Below, in pieces: positions 57,752 through 64,000 of a stretch of 64,000 bases of DNA (within the stretch, counting starts at the first letter, position 1; the number at the start of each line of letters is the position of its first letter). This stretch comes from Paraburkholderia bonniea. GTDB lineage: Bacteria > Pseudomonadota > Gammaproteobacteria > Burkholderiales > Burkholderiaceae. A program made the position numbers and the translations under genes. The stretch lies in the NCBI RefSeq assembly GCF_009455625.1, contig NZ_QPEQ01000001.1:1984001-2048000 (forward strand), written 5' to 3'. The notes under the pieces were generated by a model. That model made no database searches and had not been told where the DNA came from. It saw nothing but the letters and a program-made list of their open reading frames with translations.

Positions 57752-59338
57752 ATGGCGCACACACTGCCGCAAGGCATGGAACTTACCGGTGACATCAAAC
57801 CCGGCTTTGAAACAATCCTGACCCCGGAAGCGCTGGCCTTTGTTGCCAGACTGCACCGGGCTTTTGAGCCGCGCCGTCAGGCCCTGCTCACCGCGCGTAA
57901 CGAGCGCACCAAACGCCTTGACGCAGGCGAGCGGCCCGATTTTCTGACCGAAACCCAGGCGATTCGTGAGAGCGACTGGCACATCGCCCCGCTCCCCGCC
58001 GATTTGACCTGCCGCCGGGTTGAGATCACTGGGCCCGTCGAACGCAAAATGATCATCAACGCGCTGAATTCCGGCGCGGATTCGTACATGAGCGACTTCG
58101 AAGATTCGAACGCGCCAAACTGGGACAACCAGATCACCGGCCATCTCAATCTGAAAGACGCCGTCCGCCGCACGATTTCCCTCGAACAAAACGGCAAGTC
58201 GTACCGCCTGAACGAGCGCACCGCCACGCTGATCGTCCGTCCACGCGGCTGGCATCTCGACGAAAAGCATGTGTTGATCGACAGCCAGCGCGTTTCAGGC
58301 GGTATTTTCGATTTCGCCCTGTATCTGTTTCATAACGCCAAAGAACTGCTGGCGCGCGGCTCGGGGCCGTATTTCTATCTGCCAAAGATGGAAAGCCATC
58401 TTGAAGCACGCTTGTGGAACGACATTTTTATCGCCGCCCAGGAAGCGCTCGGCCTGCCACGCGGCACCATCCGCGCCACCGTGCTGATCGAGACCATTCT
58501 CGCGGCATTCGAAATGGATGAAATCCTGTACGAGTTGCGCGAGCACAGTTCGGGCCTGAACGCTGGACGCTGGGACTACATCTTCTCGGCCATCAAGAAG
58601 TTCAGGAATGACAAGGATTTCTGTCTTGCCGACCGCTCGCAGATCACGATGACAGTGCCGTTCATGCGGGCCTACGCGCTGCAATTGCTCAAAACCTGCC
58701 ATCGACGCCAGGCACCCGCCATCGGCGGTATGAGCGCGCTGATCCCGATCAAGAACGATCCCGCAGCCAACGAAAAAGCCATGAGCGGCGTGCGCTCAGA
58801 CAAAGCGCGCGACGCCACAGACGGCTACGACGGCGGCTGGGTGGCACACCCAGGCCTCGTGCCGATTGCAATGGAAGAATTCGTCAAGGTGCTGGGCGAC
58901 AAACCCAACCAGATCGGCAAGCAACGCGTCGACGTGCAAGTCACGGCAGGCGATCTGCTCGACTTCCGCCCGGAAGCGCCCATCACTGAAGCAGGCCTGC
59001 GCAACAACATCAACGTCGGGGTTCACTATCTGGGTTCCTGGCTGGCGGGCAATGGCTGCGTACCGATTCACAACCTGATGGAAGACGCCGCCACCGCTGA
59101 AATTTCGCGCTCCCAAGTGTGGCAATGGATCCGCTCTCCGAAAGGCGTGCTCGATGACGGCCGCAAGGTCAGCGCAGAAATGGTCAGCGCGCTGATTCAG
59201 CAAGAGCTCGGCAAGATCACCGCGGTTATCGCGGGTGACATTCGCCCTTATCAGCGGGCCGCGCAGATCTTCGAAACGATGTCGACGTCTGAAAAATTCG
59301 CGGACTTCCTGACGCTGCCGCTGTACGAAGAGATTTAA
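57752..59338 (+). CDS. aceB: Malate synthase A
   Basis: AceB condenses glyoxylate with acetyl-CoA to malate, the second glyoxylate-shunt step. The 528-residue protein starts [20 protein letters not shown] behind an AAGGAG site. It carries the signature [20 protein letters not shown] near 305-324 and the C-terminal [20 protein letters not shown]. It follows the haloacid dehalogenase-like gene by 55 bp, so the two might share transcripts. Confidence 0.97.
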   Translation: MAHTLPQGMELTGDIKPGFETILTPEALAFVARLHRAFEPRRQALLTARNERTKRLDAGERPDFLTETQAIRESDWHIAPLPADLTCRRVEITGPVERKMIINALNSGADSYMSDFEDSNAPNWDNQITGHLNLKDAVRRTISLEQNGKSYRLNERTATLIVRPRGWHLDEKHVLIDSQRVSGGIFDFALYLFHNAKELLARGSGPYFYLPKMESHLEARLWNDIFIAAQEALGLPRGTIRATVLIETILAAFEMDEILYELREHSSGLNAGRWDYIFSAIKKFRNDKDFCLADRSQITMTVPFMRAYALQLLKTCHRRQAPAIGGMSALIPIKNDPAANEKAMSGVRSDKARDATDGYDGGWVAHPGLVPIAMEEFVKVLGDKPNQIGKQRVDVQVTAGDLLDFRPEAPITEAGLRNNINVGVHYLGSWLAGNGCVPIHNLMEDAATAEISRSQVWQWIRSPKGVLDDGRKVSAEMVSALIQQELGKITAVIAGDIRPYQRAAQIFETMSTSEKFADFLTLPLYEEI

Positions 59339-59351
59339 CGCATCATGCGGC

Positions 59352-59430
59352 GGGTAGCGGCAAATCAACGTCGCGCGCCGCTACCCCCGAACGCATAACG
59401 CCCCGCCAGATTTCGGTCTGGCGGGGCGTT
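59352..59430 (+). terminator. Paired hairpins downstream of aceB
   Basis: A first stem pairs GGGTAGCGGC (about 59353) with GCCGCTACCC (about 59378-59387). A second, perfect 14-bp stem spans 59397-59410 and 59417-59430 with a TTTCGG loop. No strong T-run follows, but position and strength suggest transcript ending or 3'-end protection. Confidence 0.65.
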
Positions 59431-59433
59431 ATG

Positions 59434-59489
59434 TCTTGGGTCTTGGGTCTTGGGTCTTGGGTCTTGGGTCTTGGGTCTTGGGTCTTGGG
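59434..59489 (+). repeat. (TCTTGGG)8 microsatellite
   Basis: Eight perfect copies of a 7-bp unit lie between the aceB hairpin and the end of the GNAT gene. Perfect identity suggests recent slippage. It is intergenic, so copy changes would not alter a frame. Confidence 0.97.
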
Positions 59490-59551
59490 TCTTCGTGGAA
59501 GAACACAGCATGACTGGCGGTAGACCCGGACACTGCAAAATCACGCGGCAC

Positions 59552-60028
59552 TCAAACGCGGCGCGACATATGCCAGATCACCCCCAGTTGCGCGAGCCGT
59601 GGCCCAACAGGCCGGTAGCCCATGCGGCGATACAGCGCTGCGGCAGGATTGTCCACGAACACGCGCAGTTGCAGGGTCTGCAAACCTCGCTCACGCGCCC
59701 ATTGATGCGCGACGTGAAGCAGCCAGGTTCCCACGCCCTGACGCCGGTACACCGGTGCGATTTGCAGATCCCGGATATGCAGTGAGCCGTTCTCTTCGGT
59801 AATCCGTAGCACACCGACTGGAGCGTGCTCCACTTCGAGAATGAAATTCTCTGATTCACGCCAACTGGCGAAGAACAGATCGCTACGCCAGTCGAGGCGA
59901 TGCCGCTGGTAATAGCCACACATGTTGTCGTGCGTCAGCGCCTCGGCAAACGTGAAGTCTTCGGCGCGGGCCTGACGCAGCAAGCAAGGGGAGGCAGTGG
60001 CAGAAAATGCACCGTCTGGATCGGGCAT
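59552..60028 (-). CDS. GNAT-family N-acetyltransferase
   Basis: The protein of about 158 residues has a GNAT fold: RQARAEDFTFAEALTHDNMC at the start, strand 4 in SLHIRDLQIAP, and the acetyl-CoA loop VYRRQGVGTWLLH. It ends with LRVFVDNPAAALYRRMGY. The substrate is unknown. The family start is uncertain; a TTG at 60061 would add eleven residues. It stands alone between aceB and the tRNA operon. Confidence 0.88.
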   Translation of the reverse strand: MPDPDGAFSATASPCLLRQARAEDFTFAEALTHDNMCGYYQRHRLDWRSDLFFASWRESENFILEVEHAPVGVLRITEENGSLHIRDLQIAPVYRRQGVGTWLLHVAHQWARERGLQTLQLRVFVDNPAAALYRRMGYRPVGPRLAQLGVIWHMSRRV

Positions 60029-60185
60029 GATGCGGCAGCGACGAAAAGGAAGTGCGCTCAACGGTAAAGTAGCTTGCCCGTGCTGACAATGGCTATTTGC
60101 TTTTGATCAGGGATGAGCCGGAGCAGTTTGCGCTGCGCCGGGCCAAGCTTGAATTTCGCCACAGGAATAGTCAGGCACTCGCCAA

Positions 60186-60220
60186 TAAAAAAGCCTGCTT
60201 CGCAGCACGAAGCAGGCTTT
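60186..60220 (-). terminator. Intrinsic terminator of the tRNA operon
   Basis: A 13-bp perfect stem (60190-60202 with 60208-60220) with a five-base loop is followed on the minus strand by a T6 run, right after the last tRNA-Asp. Confidence 0.92.
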
Positions 60221-60224
60221 GATC

Positions 60225-60301
60225 TGGCGGAGCGGACGGGACTCGAACCCGCGACCCCCGGCGTGACAGGCCGGTATTCTAACCAACTGAACTACCGCTC
60301 C
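60225..60301 (-). tRNA. tRNA-Asp (GTC), copy 1
   Basis: The 77-nt cloverleaf on the minus strand has acceptor stem GGAGCGG/CCGCTCC, anticodon GTC in CCTGTCACG, T arm GGTTCGAGTCC and encoded CCA. It is identical to the copy at 60515-60591. Confidence 0.97.
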
Positions 60302-60378
60302 AGTTTTTGCATCATGGCTTGCAAGCGTTGGCTTTTCTTGCAGGCTGCACGGCCGAAATAACTGGCGATGCGGATGTC

Positions 60379-60454
60379 TGGCGTCCCCTAGGGGATTCGA
60401 ACCCCTGTACTCACCGTGAAAGGGTGATGTCCTAGGCCTCTAGACGAAGGGGAC
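60379..60454 (-). tRNA. tRNA-Glu (TTC), copy 1
   Basis: The 76-nt cloverleaf has acceptor stem GTCCCCT/AGGGGAC, anticodon TTC in CCTTTCACG, T loop GTTCGAATC and encoded CCA. It is identical to the copy at 60670-60745. Confidence 0.97.
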
Positions 60455-60474
60455 AGTAATACGTACTTCTTTTA

Positions 60475-60510
60475 AAGAAAAAGCCCGCTCAGACAATAAT
60501 GAACGGGCTT
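60475..60510 (-). terminator. Internal terminator-like hairpin in the tRNA operon
   Basis: A 10-bp stem (60481-60490 with 60501-60510, one G-U) followed on the minus strand by T5 lies after the first-transcribed tRNA-Asp and before the second Glu-Asp pair. It could reduce transcription of the distal pair. Confidence 0.65.
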
Positions 60511-60514
60511 GATC

Positions 60515-60591
60515 TGGCGGAGCGGACGGGACTCGAACCCGCGACCCCCGGCGTGACAGGCCGGTATTCTAACCAACTGAACTACCGCTCC
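60515..60591 (-). tRNA. tRNA-Asp (GTC), copy 2
   Basis: This is the same 77-nt sequence as copy 1, 290 bp away, with anticodon GTC and encoded CCA. It is third in transcription order. Confidence 0.97.
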
Positions 60592-60669
60592 AGTTTCTAC
60601 ATCATGGCTTGCAAGCGTTGGCTTTTCTTGCAAGCTGCATGGCCGGAAATAATTGGCGATGCGGATGTT

Positions 60670-60745
60670 TGGCGTCCCCTAGGGGATTCGAACCCCTGTA
60701 CTCACCGTGAAAGGGTGATGTCCTAGGCCTCTAGACGAAGGGGAC
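60670..60745 (-). tRNA. tRNA-Glu (TTC), copy 2
   Basis: This is the same 76-nt sequence as copy 1, with anticodon TTC and encoded CCA. It is second in transcription order, after tRNA-Ala. Confidence 0.97.
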
Positions 60746-60893
60746 ATAATCTTTCGGATATATGCAGAAAACGCCGTTATTTATTGTTAAAACCACTTAA
60801 CAACAAAGATCGCCATTCTAGCTTTTCTACTCTGGCTTGTGAAGTTTTTTTTGCTACAAAACCAACTTCAAAAACCGCTGCAACCTGTTCTGG

Positions 60894-60969
<76 letters not shown>

Positions 60970-60987
60970 TTGCAGAACAGAAACGAG

Positions 60988-61016
60988 ATTCTAGTGAGCA
61001 ATTCACACTTTGTAAA
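60988..61016 (-). promoter_or_regulatory. Promoter of the Ala-Glu-Asp-Glu-Asp tRNA operon
   Basis: On the minus strand TTTACA (61011-61016) and TAGAAT (60988-60993) are exactly 17 bases apart, placing the start about 12 bases before the mature tRNA-Ala. It lies about 75 bp beyond the gltX stop codon, so the tRNAs can be made independently of gltX. Confidence 0.78.
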
Positions 61017-61090
61017 TACCCTTTGAAGTCCGCGCACGTAAATTTTTCATTTTTCGTGCGCGACCCTGCTGATGCCGGCCAATGCCCGAT

Positions 61091-62506
61091 TCAGCTCAAC
61101 GCCTGCTCGATCCGCCCTACCGCAACCTCGCGGCCAAAAAGCTGCAGCACGCTGTCGATGGATGGCGTATGCGTGGTGCCCGCAACCAGCAACCGGACGG
61201 GCATCGCCAGTTGCGGCATCTTCAGCTTGTGCGTAGCCAGCGTTGCCTTGAGCGCCGCCGCGATCCCTTCCTTGCTCCATTCAGCATGCTTGAGCGCTGC
61301 CGCCAGATCAGCCAGCGCGGGACGCGTGACGTCGCTCAAATGCTGTGCCAGTGCTTCAGCATCAGGTTGTGGCGTGCGGTAGAACATCAGCGCGTTTTCA
61401 GCGATTTCTTTCAAGGTCGACGCCCGGTCTTTCAGCAAGGCCACCACCGCAACCAGATCAGGGCCCTGACCGGGTGCCAGCGCCGCTTCATCCACCCCCA
61501 GTTCAACTAAAAATGGCCGCGTCAGGCTCGTCAAACGCTCGTTATCAGCGACCTTGATGTAATGGCTATTCAGCCAGTTGAGCTTGTCGTGATCGTATTG
61601 CGCGGGCGATTTGCCCAGATGGTCCAGGTCAAACCATTCAACCAGTTGGTCCCGCGAGAAAATTTCAGCATCCCCATGTGACCAGCCCAGACGCGCCAGA
61701 TAGTTCAACACGGCTTCTGGCAGATAACCCGCGTCGCGGTATCCCGTGACGCTCATCGCGCCATGACGCTTGCTCATCTTTTCGCCCTGCTCATTCAGCA
61801 CAGTCGGCAAATGCGCATACACCGGCGGCTCGGCTCCCAGCGCTCGCAAGATATTGATCTGGCGCGGGGTGTTGTTCACGTGGTCATCACCGCGAATCAC
61901 ATGTGTGATGCGCATATCAAGATCGTCGACCACGACGCAGAAGTTATACGTCGGCGTGCCATCCGGGCGGGCGATCACGAGGTCGTCCAGTTCTTCGTTG
62001 GAAATTTCAATGTGCCCTTTGACTGCATCGTCCCAGGCCACCACGCCCGTCAGCGGATTGCGAAAACGCAGCACGGGTTCGACCCCTGCGGGCGGCACGG
62101 GAAGTGTCTTGCCTGGCTCCGGACGCCACGTGCCGTCATAACGGGGCTTCTCCCCCGCGAGGCGCTGGTGCTCGCGCAGCGCATCCAGCTCTTGCGTCGA
62201 CATGTAGCACGGGTAGACCAGCCCTTGCTCTGTCATTTGCCGCAGCACTTCGCGGTAACGCTCCATGCGCTGCATCTGGTAAAACGGGCCCTCGTCGAAA
62301 TCGAGACCCAGCCACGCCATGCCCTCAAGAATCGCGTCAACCGACACAGCGGTAGAGCGCTCGACATCGGTATCTTCGATCCGCAACACAAAGGTGCCTT
62401 TCATCTTGCGCGCGAACGCCCAAGGGTAAAGCGCGGAGCGGATATTACCGAGGTGAATGAAGCCAGTCGGGCTCGGAGCAAAACGGGTGCGGACAGGGGT
62501 GGTCAT
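61091..62506 (-). CDS. gltX: Glutamyl-tRNA synthetase
   Basis: GltX charges tRNA-Glu. The 471-residue class I synthetase has the HIGH-type motif [19 protein letters not shown] from residue 11 and GEKMSKRHG with KMSKR at 243-247. [11 protein letters not shown] and the C-terminal anticodon-binding helices complete the enzyme. It reads directly into a tRNA operon that encodes two copies of its own substrate. Such linkage could aid dosage balance, which is an inference. Confidence 0.97.
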   Translation of the reverse strand: MTTPVRTRFAPSPTGFIHLGNIRSALYPWAFARKMKGTFVLRIEDTDVERSTAVSVDAILEGMAWLGLDFDEGPFYQMQRMERYREVLRQMTEQGLVYPCYMSTQELDALREHQRLAGEKPRYDGTWRPEPGKTLPVPPAGVEPVLRFRNPLTGVVAWDDAVKGHIEISNEELDDLVIARPDGTPTYNFCVVVDDLDMRITHVIRGDDHVNNTPRQINILRALGAEPPVYAHLPTVLNEQGEKMSKRHGAMSVTGYRDAGYLPEAVLNYLARLGWSHGDAEIFSRDQLVEWFDLDHLGKSPAQYDHDKLNWLNSHYIKVADNERLTSLTRPFLVELGVDEAALAPGQGPDLVAVVALLKDRASTLKEIAENALMFYRTPQPDAEALAQHLSDVTRPALADLAAALKHAEWSKEGIAAALKATLATHKLKMPQLAMPVRLLVAGTTHTPSIDSVLQLFGREVAVGRIEQALS

Positions 62507-62845
62507 GGACGGTTACTCGAAGGCAATTACGCGGCATGCCGGTGTCTGGCGTTCAAGGCATGGATCGCCAGGTGCGGCAAGAGGGGGCTGCGCGGAGCTC
62601 AAGCCACGGCAGCGCATGGGCTCAACGACAAAAACAAGACGCGGATTATACCTGCGGCGGACCCGGCTGCGGGGCCGCCATCAGGCGTGGCGTAAGGCGT
62701 GGCGTAAGGCGTGACGCAAGGCCTGGCGCGCGTGCTGGCGCGTTCAACGCTTTGCTTTATGATGTGCGCGCCGCCCGCTGCATACGCCCTCGCGGCACAG
62801 CACCAGGCTACTTCTGTTTGTTTTGTTTCGCCGCTGGAGAATTCG
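62507..62845. other. gltX/patatin divergent intergenic region
   Basis: This 339-bp gap holds short GGCGTGGCGTAA-type direct repeats at about 62685-62715. On the minus strand a TATAAT lies at 62645-62650, a possible gltX -10 box without a good -35. The patatin frame is open through part of the gap, but the coding start is at 62846. Confidence 0.45.
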
Positions 62846-63850
62846 TTGAAATCATCCCCTGCTGGTACTACCAGCCGCCGCGCGTTTTCATTCGCGGCCG
62901 CTTCTGCTGTCGCGTCTGCGGTATTAAGCGCGTGCAGCTTCACCCGCTCACCTTCTAATTCTTCTAATTCCGTTAATCCGGCTAACCCAACTGGTCAGGC
63001 CAGCGCCGAGCTGCCCCCAGCCAAAGCCAGTGGCACGCCCGCCAGCGGCAACAAACCGCCGCGCGCCATCCGCATTGGCCTGGCGCTCGGCGGCGGCGCG
63101 GCTCGTGGCTTCGCCCATATCGGTGTCATCAAGGCGCTGGAAGCACGCAATATCCCGCTTGATCTGATCAGCGGCACCAGCGCCGGGTCAGTCGTGGGCG
63201 CGCTGTACGCGTCGGGCATGAGCGGCCTCACGATGAACCGGCTCGCACTCAAGATGGATGAAGCGGCTATTAGCGACTGGGCCATGCCCTTTCGCACGCG
63301 CGGCTTTCTACAGGGCATTGCGCTGCAAAACTATCTGAATGCGACGCTCAATAACCGGCCGCTGGAAAAGATGCTCAAGCCGCTCGGCGTCGTCGCCACC
63401 GATCTGAAAACCGGCCAGCCAATTTTGTTCCAGCGTGGCAATACCGGGGTGGCAGTGCGGGCTTCGTGCAGCGTGCCGTCGATCTTTGAACCCGTGAAAA
63501 TTGGCGGCCGTGAGTATGTTGATGGCGGCCTGGTCAGCCCGGTACCCGCTTCATTCGCACGCAAGATGGGAGCGGACTTCGTCATCGCCGTCGATATTTC
63601 AGCCCGGCCTGAAAGCGCGTTGACGCAAAGCTCGTTCGATATGCTGATGCAGACCTTCACGATCATGGGCCAAACCATCAAGACCTACGAACTCGACAAA
63701 TACGCCGATATCGTGATCCGCCCCAACCTGGCCGCAATGAGCGGTAGCGACTTCAGTCAGCGCAATGCCGCAATCCTCGCTGGCGAAGAAGCCGTGGCCA
63801 AAATCATGCCGGAATTACAGCGCAAGCTGGCCGCCAGCCGGGCGAGTTAA
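62846..63850 (+). CDS. Patatin-like phospholipase/esterase, probable Tat-exported lipoprotein
   Basis: The 334-residue protein belongs to the patatin/RssA-like group. The oxyanion motif GGGAARGFAH begins at 82, the nucleophile elbow GTSAG at 110-114 has S112, and the DGG catalytic aspartate is at 226-228. I place the start at a TTG six bases after GGAG. From there the N-terminus is a signal with twin arginines (TSRRAFSFAAASAVASAVLS) followed by a lipobox cysteine, C30 (LSAC). A Ser/Asn-rich linker follows. It is likely lipid-anchored in the periplasm. Confidence 0.88.
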   Translation: MKSSPAGTTSRRAFSFAAASAVASAVLSACSFTRSPSNSSNSVNPANPTGQASAELPPAKASGTPASGNKPPRAIRIGLALGGGAARGFAHIGVIKALEARNIPLDLISGTSAGSVVGALYASGMSGLTMNRLALKMDEAAISDWAMPFRTRGFLQGIALQNYLNATLNNRPLEKMLKPLGVVATDLKTGQPILFQRGNTGVAVRASCSVPSIFEPVKIGGREYVDGGLVSPVPASFARKMGADFVIAVDISARPESALTQSSFDMLMQTFTIMGQTIKTYELDKYADIVIRPNLAAMSGSDFSQRNAAILAGEEAVAKIMPELQRKLAASRAS

Positions 63851-63913
63851 GGCGGAAAAATGCGCGGAGCGTGCGGCGACTGAGTGATTGATCAGTCAAA
63901 GCCCCATAAAACA

Positions 63914-63951
63914 AAACCCCGCTTCACGTTGTTCACGTTGAAGCGGGGTTT
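63914..63951 (+). terminator. Intrinsic terminator after the patatin gene
   Basis: Perfect 13-bp arms (63914-63926 and 63939-63951) with a 12-base loop form a strong GC-rich stem bordered by A-rich and T-rich ends. It may serve genes from both directions. The last 49 bases of the window cannot be assigned to a gene. Confidence 0.85.
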
Positions 63952-64000
63952 GTCTGAAACGGCTGGAAGCGCTACTCAGCGTGACTGCCAGACCACGGAT

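Overview
This window is ordinary, densely coded chromosomal DNA from a betaproteobacterium of the family Burkholderiaceae (Burkholderia sensu lato). The assignment rests on gene order and protein sequence: the uppS-to-rnhB envelope block, the dapC-dapD-arsC-like-dapE-prmB block, a PEP synthase regulator divergent from ppsA, and an isocitrate lyase/malate synthase A pair are all familiar in this group. I see no prophage, insertion sequence, integron, CRISPR array, toxin-antitoxin pair or recognisable defence island. The unusual content lies in repeats, broken or altered genes and regulatory sequence.

Layout. 1-1311: start of ppsA, and its regulator ppsR on the other strand. 1375-17318, all minus strand: rpsB-tsf-pyrH-frr-uppS-cdsA-dxr-rseP-bamA-skp-lpxD-fabZ-lpxA-lpxB-rnhB-trmH. 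This run joins translation and ribosome recycling, UMP supply, undecaprenyl and isoprenoid synthesis, phospholipid precursor synthesis, outer-membrane assembly and lipid A synthesis. 17740-23277, plus strand: map, glnD and a pseudouridine synthase with a long Arg-rich repeat tail. 23455-32161, minus strand: smc-zipA-ligA-def (chromosome structure, division, DNA ligation, N-terminal deformylation) and a DMT-family transporter. 32604-39230, plus strand: dapC-dapD-arsC-like, a tandem array of terminator-like hairpins, then dapE-prmB and cls.

39240-51271: glutathione peroxidase, an ABC-F ATPase gene split by a frameshift, radA, alr, lplT, thiD, and a minus-strand group tsaB-rimI-UDG-DUF1853. Several members of that group carry simple-sequence expansions. 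A small acyl-CoA-binding protein gene diverges from it. 51703-59338: a RhlE-like DEAD-box helicase, then the glyoxylate shunt (aceA and aceB) with a universal stress protein, a LysR regulator and an unusual haloacid-dehalogenase-like protein between them. 59552-63850: a GNAT acetyltransferase, a five-gene tRNA operon (Ala, Glu, Asp, Glu, Asp) just downstream of gltX, and a patatin-like lipoprotein with a twin-arginine signal.

Points most worth a second look: the in-frame 12-bp repeat tract that forms the apparent N-terminus of RimI; the A7-tract frameshift in the ABC-F gene; the haloacid dehalogenase-like protein lacking two catalytic residues; the degenerate terminator-like tandem array before dapE; the 96-bp repeats in the pseudouridine synthase; and a long inverted repeat between that gene and def. 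I did not find a convincing new multi-gene system here.
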